Of a stretch of 64,000 bases of DNA, positions 22,621 to 33,479 are shown one piece after another. The DNA is taken from the NCBI GenBank assembly GCA_010909165.1, contig MU008160.1, forward strand, positions 2,196,149 through 2,260,148. The letters are read 5' to 3'. How positions within the stretch are numbered: position 1 is the first letter of the stretch; the number at the start of each line of letters is the position of its first letter. This DNA is from Anthoceros angustus. Lineage: Eukaryota; Streptophyta; Anthocerotopsida; Anthocerotales; Anthocerotaceae. The notes below the pieces were generated by a model that did not search any database, was not told the DNA's origin, and was given only the letters and a program-made list of their open reading frames with translations. The position numbers and the translations under genes are program-made.

Positions 22621-25395
22621 CCACCGTGTTGACAAAGTAGGCCTTCCAACCCTTTGACACGCATCACACCCTGGATAAATTCCCACACATCCTCTCGCAT
22701 TGTAGCCCACCGTAAGCTTGCATCCAAGACCTTCTTCACGGTGATTTGCGTCGAAACCACCAGCCTCTTCTCGCATGTAAAGCTCGTGACCAAACAGCTT
22801 CTCTAGTTTCCAGACATCGCCGAATCTTCGTCTGGACCAAGCTTATACAAGACCCCATCTCGTAGGCAATAAGGGGCTGCCTTGTGAAGAAAACAGCTCG
22901 CCCCTCCCTAGACAAACCATCAGGCATGATTCCATGCTCTAGAAATTTTCGTACCTCACCATTCAACAGGTATCTTGGGCATGAACGCCCCTCACGTTCT
23001 AATCTCCTCCTTCCAAGCATACCACGTCGCCTCCTGCTAGCTCGCCCACCAGCAGCCCCAGACGGCGTTGATCCATTCACAAATCCATTTTCTCCCTGCT
23101 TTGTCCATGCTGCAAGTTTCCTAGCCTGCAGCCCGTTTGCATGCTCCTCCTCCATCAACGTTCTGATTTCTTCCATTCCTGCTGGTCTAGCCTCGTGTCC
23201 AGGTCCAGCTCGTGCTCCCATGGCGTCCTCTCGCCTTGCACCTCCATGGCCTCAATGAGTGATTTCCCATGAATCGCCATTTCCTTCTCCCAGCTTTTGC
23301 TCAAGCTTGTCATGGGATGCATCTCCTTCCTCACCGGGCGCACCTACCTCATTAGGGTCGTCTTCCTCGGCCCCATGGCGCCTGGCTTTTGGCCACGGCA
23401 AGTGTAAGCGCCTTTTCTTTTGCTTGAACATGACGCTCCACCCATCCGTGCTGACCATACGCTGCAGGCGCATTCCATGTCACCTCGTTCTTTGCGGGCA
23501 GGCTTTCAAACACTCAGCATCGCCCACGCCTCCCGCATTTGCATACATGTTCACCGTGCAGCTGCCCACAACCACATCCGCTCAAACCTCTCTCGAACAA
23601 AAGCATGTAGCTGGTGCCCGTGTGCAATGCTCCGGCTGCTTCGACCCAGGCCGTGGCAACCAACTCCTCGTCGAAATCGGTCATCCGTGGCTTCAAGTCT
23701 CTCCGCCAGACGAGAAATGAAATCAGCGTTCTGATGCTGTTTCCCTGGCCTAGTTTCCACGTCATAATCAAATTCTTGTAGCAGCAACACCCATCTGGCA
23801 ATCCTTCCTGACAAATCCAGCTTGTTCACAAGGTACTTCAACGCAAAATGGTTGACATGAAGTCAATTTGCAAGCAAGTAGATAGTGTCTAAACTTCTTA
23901 CAGGAGTAGATGATACCAAGACCTTCCCGTTCTGTGGTTGAGTAGTTCTTCTCAGCATTCGTGAGCTGTCTACCGGCATAGAAAATCGGGTGGTCCCGCT
24001 TTCTTCTCGTCCTTCCGGCTTAAGATGGTCCCAATGGCATAAGCGGACACATCCAAGTATACATGAAACGTTTCTCCCATTCGGTGGCTGAACGTGGTGC
24101 GCCACCAGCTGTCCTTCACCGCTGAAAAGCCTCTGCCTTGCGGCCCATTCGAAAGGTGTATCCTTCTTGGTCAATTGTGTCAGCAAGGCTGCCTTCTTAG
24201 CAAAATCCTTGATGAACCTCCTGTAATATCCTACCAATCCTACAAAAGCACGCACCTGCCTCACCGTTTGTGGTGCGTCCATCTCAGCTATAACTGCCAC
24301 CTTCTCCTTATCTACCTGCAATCCTCGTACTGAAACTCGATGTGCCAACAAAATACCTTCCGTCATACCAAAATAACACTTCCCTGGATGAAGTTTCATG
24401 TTGGATTCCCTGCACTTCTGAAAACACTGCCTTAGGTGCTCTAGGTGCAACTTCCTCCTCCCAAACACGCAAAAATCATCCAGAAATACCTCCATGAACT
24501 TCCGTAAGAAATCTCGGAAGATAGCATTCACCACACGCTGGTGGCGTGGAGCGTGCACAACCCGAAGGCAGCTTGGAATAAGCGTAAGTGCCCCAACTGT
24601 TGTGAATGTAGTCTTGTCTGATCCTCCCTCCTCAACGAAACTGATTGTAACCCGAGTAATTGCTAGAAAATCAGACATTTCATGTCCACCACCGTGGTTC
24701 AAAGACGTCCATGAAAGGCAAGGGGTGGTGGTCCTTCTTCGTTGCTTCATTAAGCTTCCTGAAATCTTGACACACCCGAACCTTCCCCTGTTGCTTCTTG
24801 GGTACAATCACGATGGGAGCAACCCACTCACTGGTAAGCACCGGATAAATCACCCCGGCTTCCAAGTATTGGTCCAGCTGATCCTTGACGACCATAGAAT
24901 ACTTGGGATTCAGCCTGTATTGCTTGATCCTTACAGGAGTGCTGCCCTCCTTCAAATCGATTCGATGTATCCCAGTTCTTCCGGAATTCCTGTCATGTCA
25001 GTAATCTTGAAGGCAAACACATCGACATATTCTCCGAGGACCCTACGAAACTCTTCGCTTTCTACCACTCCTAGGTGCGGAGATCTTGACCACCTTGCTG
25101 GGCTCTAGCTCCAAGTCCTCTACCGCGTCTGGATCTACATAAGTCCCTTGATTGCTGCACTATTCCCTGATCCTTCGTCGGGAAAATCGCGATCATAGGC
25201 TCTACCCTTCCAGAAGGCTACTCCTTCTATGTGCTCCTCGGCTCCTCCTCGACACCACCATCTACTTCTAGGCGGTGTACACCAACCAGTTTTATTGCTG
25301 CCACCTCAAGCGGGTCCTCGGTGGCTCGGTCGAAGAGCTTACCCCCGTACTACCCGAGGTGTACCCATCGGACTCCCTTCATAGGGTGCCTTACT
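22621..25395 (-). pseudogene. Gypsy pol: RT, RNase H, PPR insert and truncated integrase, unit 1
   Basis: Minus strand. From 24955 down: RT with RIKQYRLNPKYSMVVKDQLD, APIVIVPKKQQGKVRVCQDF and RKLNEATKKDHHPLPFMD. The catalytic box is VFLDDFCVFG (FLDD), then LRQVRAFVGLVGYYRRFI-like sequence and TQLTKKDTPFEW. RNase H ends RWVLLLQEFDYDVETRPGK and HQNADFISRLAERLEA. A PPR-like insert follows. A Cys/His integrase start (CDACQRVGRP) is reached near 22640, where the sequence meets the copia-A fragment, so the integrase core is missing. Frameshifts throughout. The stretch from 24960 to 25395 encodes the acidic linker before RT. Confidence 0.85.
23400..23650 (-). pseudogene. Captured PPR gene fragment inside gypsy pol, unit 1
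   Basis: Between the RNase H end (ADFISRLAERL) and the integrase start the minus strand reads, over several frames, IAHGHQLHAFVRERFE, then DVVVGS, NMYANAGGVGDAE and KNEVTW. These match the successive helices of plant PLS-class PPR proteins (pattern HGQLHA...DVVVGSALVNMYAKCG...KNEVTWNA). Nothing similar belongs at this place in gypsy pol, so a host gene fragment was probably captured. It is in the same orientation as pol and has indels. Confidence 0.7.
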
Positions 25396-26111
25396 CCATG
25401 ACACAAATATATCCTTAAATAATAATAATTAACAGCAATAATTAATTAACAGCAAGGTGTCTATCACGGCGCCAGGGGACCCCTGACCCACACATAATTT
25501 GTCCTTACTCCTAAGACCACTCTTCTGAGGGGCGCCCTCTTACTTGCGGTTGGGATTCGTCCCTTAGGCTGCACACTGTGGCCTCCGCTTTTCCTACACT
25601 CTAATTCTCCTCTCACAACTCTCTCAATCAACGCCCTCTTCTTCTCTACTCATCTAACCTTCCTTCCTCCACAATCTCCTACTCTAACACCAATTGCTGG
25701 CTCATTAATTCCAACTCGCCCTTACGCACAGCTGGCTGCACAGGGTCGTCAGGAAGTGAGTTCTTCCTTGGGCGGTTGCTATGTGGTTTGCAGACGGCGA
25801 GAACCTCCGAGTCTTTCCTGCAGTCTACCCTCAAGCCGAGAGTTCCTTGAGCATCGCCACACACTCAAAGCAAAACAATTCACACGGCAACCATTCACAA
25901 GGGAGGCGGCTAGCGGGCGCTGCAAAGAGCAAGCCCTCACCCGGCACTCCGGCGTTCTCCTCTCTACCGGACCTGCGTTGGCTTGCGGCCCGAAATTCAC
26001 ACAAAGTGAAGGACTCGGGAGGATGGGAGCGCAAGACACGATAATTTTACTTCAAGCTCCCTCCTTTTATAGGGAGGTCCTCACATGACCTCCCACAGCG
26101 CCCTCACAGCG
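25396..26111 (-). mobile_element. Gypsy LTR C2, partial tandem copy
   Basis: R/U5 and leader of LTR C with the minus-strand TATA at about 26063-26072 and the primer-binding-like sequence near 25470. It is followed on the right not by U3 but by a second copy of the pre-RT linker ORF, showing a tandem duplication of about 1 kb (25120-26105 versus 26110-27095). Unit 2 has a single copy. Confidence 0.65.
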
Positions 26112-26432
26112 GCCTCACTCCGGATCTACATAAGTCCCTTCCGGACTGCTACCTGCACTATTCCCTGATCCTTCGTCGGGAAAATCGCGATCATAGGCTC
26201 TACCCTTCCAGAAGGCTACTCCTTCTCTATGTGCCTCGTCCTCTGACTCCTCCTCTACGACACCATCTACTTGTAGGCAGGTGTACACCAACTCAGATTT
26301 TATTGCTGCCACCTCAACTGAGGGTCCTCGGTAAGCTCGGTCACCGCCCGAAGAGCTCACCCCCGTACTACCCGAGGTGTACACCTGATCGAAGCGCGGA
26401 CTCCCTTCATAGGGTGCCTTACTCCATGACAC
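26112..26432 (-). pseudogene. N-terminal part of gypsy polyprotein (acidic linker before RT), duplicated
   Basis: A 105-codon minus-strand frame, including SWSKAPYEGSPRFDQVYTSG and VDGVVEEESEDEAH and ending GTYVDPE. It begins just inside the primer-binding-like site. The same sequence joins directly to RT in the copy at 25130. No gag or protease motif is seen between the LTR and RT, so this element may depend on another for gag. Start codon uncertain (GTG here). Confidence 0.5.
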
Positions 26433-27101
26433 AAATATATCCTTAAATAATAATAATTAACAGCAATAATTAATTAGCAAGGTGTCTATCACGGCGCCTG
26501 GGGACCCCTGACCCACACCGCAATTTGTCCTTACTCCTAAGACCACTCTTCCCACACAGGAGCGCCTCTCTGCAGATTTGGGATCTGCCCCCTGGTCGGC
26601 CTGTGGCCTCCGCTTTTCCTACACTCTAATCCTCCTCACAACTCTCTCAATCAACAACGCCCTTCTTCTCTACTCATCTACCTTCCTTCCTCCACAATCT
26701 CCTACTCTAACACCAATTGCTGGCTCATTAATTCCAACTCGCCCTTACGGCACAATCATGGGTCCGTCCGAAATTAACGAGTTCTTCCTTGGGCGGTTGC
26801 TATGTGGTTTGTACTGCAATGAGAACCTCCAGGAGTCTTCCCAGTCTACCCTCAAGCCGAGAGTTCCTTGAGCGCCACACACTCAAAGCAAAACAATTCA
26901 CAAAGAACCATTCACAAGGAGCAGCAGTGCGCACCAAAGAGCAAGCCCTCCACCCAAAGACTCCGACCGGCTCCTCTCTACCAGAGACGCGCTGGCTTTG
27001 CAGACGAAATTCCCCGCACAAAGTGAAGGACTCAGGAGGATGGGAGCGCAAGACACGATAATTTTACTTCACAAGCTCCCTCCTTTTATAGGGAGGTCCT
27101 C
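26433..27101 (-). mobile_element. Gypsy LTR C2, TATA to 3' end, unit 1
   Basis: Minus-strand TATA (CCTATAAAAGGAGGG, + positions 27077-27091), then R/U5, ending near 26490 at a GGCGCC primer-binding-like site. It is clearly related to the C1 LTRs but distinct at many bases. On its upstream side the 430-bp segment is in orientation 2. Confidence 0.65.
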
Positions 27102-27550
27102 ACATACAGCCTCCCCCTGGCGCGCCCTCCTGGCACTGCCTCACTCCTTATTTTAGTGTATCCTATTGTCAGACTTTAAGTTCTGACATCCAAGCATCTT
27201 GGGTAAAATTCTATTCTAGCAAAATTCACCTATGTGAGCCTTAATGGCTCCTGCCAACATTCCTATCTAGCTAGTCAACACACTCTACTGGGCTGACAAG
27301 CATTAATGCCTGTCCTCCTCTAAAGAAAAGTCTTCCCAAGTGGCATCTTGTCCCATGTCTTCAAGCTAATTTAAGGACTTCTTATGAATCCCTTCCTTAT
27401 CTTGATGCCTATCTTGAGTTCCTTCCTCCAATAAAATAGCCGGGCTCTCTTAGCCACCGGCTCATCCTCGCCTCCTCTTCCTCTCACTTGTGGAGCAAGT
27501 GAGCTCCTTGCTCCTGCACCCATGTTAGGAGGTTGGTCTTCTCCTTGTGA
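27102..27550 (-). repeat. 430-bp segment of LTR C, orientation 2
   Basis: Reverse complement of 12595-13024. On the minus strand it encodes MEQESQGEDQPPNMGAGA, SSLAPQVRGRG and EPVAKRAR. Here the short ORF points the same way as the coiled-coil ORF upstream of it; in orientation 1 it points the other way. Confidence 0.75.
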
Positions 27551-30500
27551 TTCTTGCTCCATTCTGCAAGATCAACCCCTCTTCCTTCTTTCTGCAAGGG
27601 CCAAGGTACTCGCCTCCTTGCCATCAAATCCATGCTAGCAGCCTTGACCTGCTTCTTCCGCCTCCTACCATGGTAGGACCTTCTCCTACCACGGAACTCC
27701 TCCTACCACGGTAGGAGTTCCCACCGGGTGTTTCTTCTTCCTTACCCCTTCACGGGTGATTCTCTCCACTGCAGCTTCTCCCCTTCACTCGCTTCTCCAC
27801 AGTGCGAAGTTTCTCCACCCTTGGGACACTCTCCAAGTCTAAGGCTTCCGGTTGGACTTGCATGAGGGCCTCCCCTATCATCGTCATGAGGTCCCAACAT
27901 CCTCCTTTCAGCAAGTCAACTCGTTAGTGGCCTTGAGCACCTTGTTGTGAAGATGGGCTGCAAATCGTTGTTGTGCCATCTCCAATTCTTCGTAATCCTC
28001 AAGCCATACTCCATGCTCACACTTGCTTTTGTAAGCATCTCGCTCAAGGCCAGCTCACGGTCTTGACATGGAGCCACATTCTCCGTCCTCTCATTCTGCA
28101 GTTGGCGGATCAATCTTTCTTGTAGGGCGTAATCAGCCCGAAATCTCTGCTCCCTCACCGCCAACATATGCTGCACAACCGCCTCATGCGGCCTTTCTCC
28201 TTTGCCCTTTCTTCCTCCAACTCCCCTATCCTCCTAGGGAGTTGTGCATTCTCCCGTTGCTGGACTTCTCGTTCCATTTCCAATCTTTGGACAAAATGTG
28301 TCCGTTCTTCCCGCTCTTCTTCCTTCAATTCCAGCCTCGTGATTCTCCCAGCTCCTTTTCCATGTCACTAATCTTCACGGCTGTGTGGCTATGACCCGCT
28401 CATGTGCGCCTACTTGCCTTTGTGTTGCCCTCATTCTGCAGATTGCTCTCGTCTTGACCTTTCCTCCATTAGCAGCACTTGCTTGTCTTCCGCCTTCTTT
28501 TCCATGTCGCACCATGTGAGCAAGTTGCTCCACCTTCTCCTCTCGAGCTGCCAATTGCTTGGTAAGAGCCTTGTTCTCCGAATATGATGGTTTGTTGCCT
28601 TGTCTCAAGACTCTTTTCCAAGTGCTCCACTTGAGCTTCCATCCTCATAACATCCTCCACCTTTTGGGTTTCCGCCGCCTACCGCAATTTCCCTTGCTTG
28701 GTAGGTCCTTGTCTTCTCGCCTCCGTCTTCAAGAATTCAACTCTCCTCTTGGCGGCTCCTATGTCTACCTTCTGAACATCTCCCCTGTCGCATCTCCTCC
28801 AACATGTCTAAGTCTCCTTTCTTACCTCCGGGAGACTCAAGGCCTTTGCCTTGCTCATGGGATCTTACATCCCTTGCTTCCCTATGATGAGCTCCCGCTC
28901 ACTGCTCCCCCGTGCGAAGTTTCTTCACCTTGCTTGGGACACTCTCCAAGTCTAAGGCTTCCGTTGGACTTGCATGAGGGCCTCCCCTATCATCGTCATG
29001 AGGTCCCAACATCCTCCTTTCAGCAAGTCGCAACAACTCGTTAGTGGCCTTGAGCACCTTGTTGTGAAGATGGGCTGCAAATCGTTGTTGTGCCATCTCC
29101 AATTCTTCGTAATCCTCAAGCCATACTCCATGCTCACACTTGCTTTTGTAAGCATCTCGCCCAAGGCCAGCTCACGGTCTTGACATGGAGCCACATTCTC
29201 CGTCCTCTCATTACCGTTGGCGGATCAATCTCTTGTAGGGCATAATCAGCCAAATCTCGCCTCCCTCACCGCCAACATATCTCTTTCCGCCTCATGACGG
29301 CCTTTCTCCTTTGCCATTTCTTCCTCCAACTCCCCTATCCTCCTAGGGAGTTGTGCATTCTCCGTTCTTGGACTTCTCGTTCCATTTCCAATCTTTGGAC
29401 AAAATGTGTCCGTTCTTCCAGCTCTTCTTCCTTCAATTCCAGCCTCGTGATTCTCCCAGCTCCTTTTCCATGTCACTAATCTTCACTGTGTGGCTATGAC
29501 CCGCTCATGTGCGCCTACTTGCCTTTGTGTTGCCCTCATTCTGCGGTGCTCTCGTCTTGACCTTTCCTCCATTAGCAGCACTTGCTTGTCTTCCGCCTTC
29601 TTTTCCATGTGCACCATGTGAGCAAGTTGCTCCACCTTCTCCTCTCGAGCTGCCAATTGCTTGGTAAGAGCCTTGTTCTCCGAATATGATGGTTTGCCTC
29701 CTGTTGCCTTGTCTCAAGACTCTTTTCCAAGTGCTCCACTTGAGCTTCCATCCTCATAACATCCTCCTGCATTTGGGTTTCCGCTCGCCTACCGCAATTT
29801 CCCTTGCTTGGTAGGTCCTTGTCTTCACTCCGTCTTCAAGAATTCAACTCTCCTCTTGGCGGCTCCTATGTCTACCTTCTTGAACATCTCCCCTATGCAG
29901 CATCTCCTCCAACATGTCTAAGTCTCCTTTCTTACCTCCGGGAGACTCAAGGCCTTTGCCTTGCTCATGGGATCTTACATCCCTTGCTTCCCTATGAGCT
30001 CCCGCTCACTGCTCCCCCGTGCGAAGTTTCTTCACCTTGCTTGGGACACTCTCCAAGTCTAAGGCTTCCGTTGGACTTGCATGAGGGCCTCCCCTATCAT
30101 CATCATGAGGTCCCAACATCCTCCTTTCAGCAAGTCGCAACAACTCGTTAGTGGCCTTGAGCACCTTGTTGTGAAGATGGGCTGCAAATCGTTGTTGTGC
30201 CATCTCCAATTCTTCGTAATCCTCAAGCCATACTCCATGCTCACACTTGCTTTTGTAAGCATCTCGCCCAAGGCCAGCTCACCGCCTTGACATGGAGAGC
30301 CACATTCTCCGTCCTCATTCTGCATTGGCGGATCAATCTCTTGTAGGGCATAATCAGCCAAATCTCGCCTCCCTCACCGCCAACATATGCCGCACCACCG
30401 CCTCATGACGGCCTTTCTCCTTTGCCATTTCTTCCTCCAACTCCCCTATCCTCCTAGGGAGTTGTGCATTCTCCGCTCTGGACTTCTGCTCCATTTCCAA

Positions 30501-31250
30501 TCTTTGGACAAAATGTGTCCGTTCTTCCAGCTCTTCTTCCTTCAATTCCAGCCTCCGGCGGATTTCTCCCAGCTCCTTTTCCATGTCACTAATCTTCACA
30601 GCCTGTGTGGCTATGACCCGCTCATGTGCGCCTACTTGCCTTTGTGCTGCCCTCATTTGCTGCAGAGATTGCTCTCGTCTTGACCTTTCCTCCATTAGCA
30701 GCACTTGCTTGTCTTCTGCCTTCTTTTCCCATGTGCGCACCATGTGAGCAAGTTGCTCCACCTTCTCCTCTCGAGCTGCCAATTGCTTGGTAAGAGCCTT
30801 GTTCTCCCGAATATGATGGTTTGCTCCTGCCTTGTTTCAAGACTCTTTCCAAGTGCTCCACTTGAGCCTCCATCCTCATAACATCCTCCCGCTGGGTTTC
30901 CGCCGCCTACCCGCAATTTCCCTTGCTTGGTAGGTCCTTGTCTTCCGCCTCCGCCTTCAAGAATTCAACTCTCCTCTTGGCGGCTCCTATGTCTACCTTG
31001 CTGAACATCTCCCCTATGCGCATCTCCTCCAACATGTCCAAGTCTCCTTTCTTACCTCCGGGAGACTCAAGGCCTTTGCCTTGCTCATGGGATCTTACAT
31101 CCCTTGCTTCCCTATGATGAGCTCCCGCTCATCACTTGGTGGGGCAACTCCTCCCACCGTGACTCCATCCGCCGCCCACCTAACGGGCCGGTTGCCTTCT
31201 TATCTCCCTTGGGAGCTTCCAAACCGTGACTTCCTTTCCTCCTACCGTGG
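27551..31250 (-). pseudogene. Coiled-coil gag-like array, subfamily C2, unit 1
   Basis: Three tandem units of about 1.11 kb, marked by cttgggacactctccaag at about 27821, 28932 and 30039. The best-preserved frame, 30354-30782 (142 codons, minus), contains VEQLAHMVRTWEKKAEDKQV, MRAAQRQVGAHERVIATQAV, LELKEEELEERTHFVQRLEM and NAQLPRRIGELEEEM. It is predicted to be a continuous coiled coil. It is about as diverged from subfamily C1 as the LTRs are, so LTR and ORF seem to have evolved together. No enzyme motif. It continues upstream into the N-terminal ORF at 31390-32330. Confidence 0.6.
27664..27726. repeat. Palindrome array, subfamily C2
   Basis: Includes a perfect palindrome CCTACCATGGTAGG, then a truncated unit and CCTACCACGGTAGG. 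The unit-2 equivalent is 52215-52274. Confidence 0.85.
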
Positions 31251-31372
31251 TAGGACTAATTCCCACCGTGAGGTGGTCTTGTCATGAGAGGACGAAGGGG
31301 TCCCAAACCACCGTGGGAACACCTCCCACCTCGCAGGCGGATTCCCGCCATGGTAGGATCTATCCTACCTTC
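31238..31372. repeat. Degenerate palindrome array at the N-terminal side, subfamily C2
   Basis: CCTACCGTGGTAGG, CCCACCGTGAGGTGG, CCACCGTGGG, GCCATGGTAGG and ATCCTACC. Several arms have C-for-T changes that keep the pairing approximate. Unit-2 equivalent 53798-53915. Confidence 0.7.
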
Positions 31373-31389
31373 CATCTCCGCATCCTCCG

Positions 31390-32330
31390 CGGTCCAAACT
31401 TCAAATCCCCTACAACTTCTCCTTGCAAGTCCTCCCGCACATCCTCCGCCTATCTTTGGAGGGATTCCTTCCGAATAATGTCCGTGGTGCTGGCACCTCC
31501 TTTAGCAAAGCACCAAGCACTCGCCCCTCCCCGGCCGGTAAGTACACAATGTTAAAGGGATGCTTGGAATCATCCAACTCCTTACTTGTGAGTAGCCCTC
31601 TACTTCCCACAAATGCACTAGATAAGTGCTAAGATAGCACGGCCTTGGACCTCTTCATCCGACGTTGGGTTTCAAAGAACTTTTCCGGTGGTAGGTGTAT
31701 GCTTCATACATGATGAGCCCCAATCCGCTTCGCTCCTTGAGTGATCTTCCACAAATGGAGGAAGGTAGTGCTGAATATGACACCCTTGGATTGCTCACCA
31801 AGCCCAAAACAATTCTTGTGAACAATCTCCACTTGGGCTCCAAGATTTGGTCCATCCGCCAACCGCTCTTGGACTTAGCCTTCATGCCCCTTGCATAAGT
31901 GGGGCTCCCTTGGGAAGATCCGCTGATGCACGCTTGCCTCCACTCGTTCCTTCCATCAACGTGATTCCGCTATCCTCGCTATCCGCCAGCCATATACCGC
32001 GATGCTCCTTACGGTCCAACACCGTGGATCCGTCTGCGTTCCTATCCGTAAGGCAGCCAATTCCTCTTCCGTCTGCTGCAAATTAGCAAAACACTCCTCT
32101 ATCAATTCAAGGTTGGTGTAAGACCAATGTCGACCCATTCTAGCTGAATATTCTCTCGCTGCCCAAGGTCGAAAGTCGAAAGGTCTCTAGAGGACAATCG
32201 CTCGCATAGCATGTGAACTGCGGCATGTCAAAGCCGATCCTCCGCCTTAGACCTCTTACCCGCCCGCACCACCTCCCTTGGTGGACGCTCCTTCCTTGGC
32301 TACTACCTCCTTGCCCTTGGTCATGGCCTC
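31390..32330 (-). pseudogene. N-terminal ORF of the coiled-coil family, unit 1 (function unknown)
   Basis: Minus strand, beginning ATG at 32325 (MTKGKEVVAKEGAST). Then come LGQREENIQLEWV, RHWSYTNLELIEECFANLQQ, GWRMDQILEPKWRLFTRIVL, GLVSNPRVSY, RSGLGLIMYEAYTY, TSKELDDSKHPFNIVYL and LGALLKEV. The pieces are separated by frameshifts but recur in the same order in unit 2, so this was one long protein that led into the coiled-coil part. I do not recognise the family; it lacks zinc knuckle, protease, RT or integrase motifs. A gag-like or captured cellular origin are both open. Confidence 0.5.
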
Positions 32331-32938
32331 GTGGAACGCAAAAAGTTTGGGCAACTAGCTTAAATGAGTTCGTTTGAAACAGCCCATACTCTTTGCTAGG
32401 AATGGTTTGGTGAAGACATGCAAGGAAATTTTTGCTCCTTTTGAGCGGAGTTGTAGGACCATGTCGGAAGGCGAGAGGATATGCAGGAAAAGAAACGGGT
32501 CAAACGACCTATTGGTGAGGAGAAAGGTAACCTACATGAGTGGTAGGAGGTGTCCTACCACCGTAGGAGAAACTCCTACCATGGTAGACGAGGGTAGGAG
32601 AGATCCTACCACCATAGGAGAATGACCCTGCTAGTGTTTTGATCACCTACCAGTGTAGGAATAGCTCCTACCATGGTAGGAGAGGGTAGGAAGGTATCCT
32701 ACCGCCGTAGGAGTAACTCAAGAGAATTGAGGACTTGCTCAAAGGATCTTATACATTGATTATCATAATAGAAAGTACATTGAGTTTATATGAAGTAGGT
32801 GGTTATAGGTTGTTGTAACCAATTAACCATAAATAACTAAAGCAACTACTTCTAACCCTAAGAATTAATTAATTATTAATTCTAGGGATTTATAGGAGCC
32901 CTAATGAATAGTGCCCTAATATGCGAAGTATTTCATCA
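32331..32938 (-). mobile_element. Copia-B 3' LTR, unit 1
   Basis: On the minus strand it runs from TGATGAAATACTTCGC (at 32938) to ...GCGTTCCA (at 32331), i.e. TG...CA. Directly upstream is a purine-rich GTGAGTGGGAG (32939-32949), a polypurine tract. A TATA-like CCTATAAATCCC lies at about 32888-32899. Its distal half holds the palindrome array. It is inserted just before the start codon of the coiled-coil family ORF (catggcctcg|tggaacgc). Confidence 0.75.
32541..32712. repeat. Palindrome array inside copia-B LTR, unit 1
   Basis: About eight units or half-units, including CCTACCACCGTAGG, CCTACCATGGTAGA, CCTACCACCATAGG, CCTACCAGTGTAGG, CCTACCATGGTAGG and CCTACCGCCGTAGG, the majority with TCC/GGA flanks. 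Confidence 0.9.
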
Positions 32939-32949
32939 CTCCCACTCAC

Positions 32950-33479
32950 TATGAAGTAGGGGTAAAGACTAGCTATCCAATAAGCTAAGTAGCTAAGGAG
33001 AACTCCCACTTATTGAGAAATAGGGCCTAAAAAGTTGAAATGAAAACTTGAACTGAAAATACATTTCATCGTTATTGCCTCCATAATAAAGTTGAAATAA
33101 CTAGCCTTGATAACGGGCTGTAAATATGGCATAAGTAAATATCACTGAAAAATATGGTCTTCAATTTAATGAATATAAGGATAAGGCCATATTCCTCCAA
33201 CCACTAAAAGCAGTGTATGTGAAACCCGTCTCCATCCACTAGTTGTTGCTTCATTCGACAAGGGCAAGCAAGAGCTATGGCGAGGTTGAAATGCCTAGAG
33301 GAAGCATATGCCGAAAACAACGGCATGCGCTGAAGGACTGTGAGTAGGAGGGCATCACTTGCCTATAGGGACTCTCGCGGCCGATTTGCAGGAGTCCCTA
33401 TCAACAAGAAACAGTCTCCAAAGGCCCATCATGCACAAACAACTCCGTCTTCTTGAAGGCCGAAAATCCAGCATACCCC
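32950..33479. other. Copia-B 3' region between polypurine tract and captured gene fragment
   Basis: AT-rich, non-coding, nearly identical in unit 2 (56072-56560). A second purine-tract-like sequence (aactcccactta) occurs near 33001. The part from about 33230 may already belong to the captured gene but has no clear frame. Confidence 0.45.

Noticed and set aside
22884-23258. 124-codon plus-strand ORF opposite gypsy pol
   Set aside because: It is the complement of the basic linker between RNase H and integrase; the minus strand fits the pol order.
32541-32712. Regular short repeats as a CRISPR-like array
   Set aside because: Units are palindromes with 5-20 base irregular spacing, no constant repeat/spacer structure and no cas genes; the DNA is plant nuclear.
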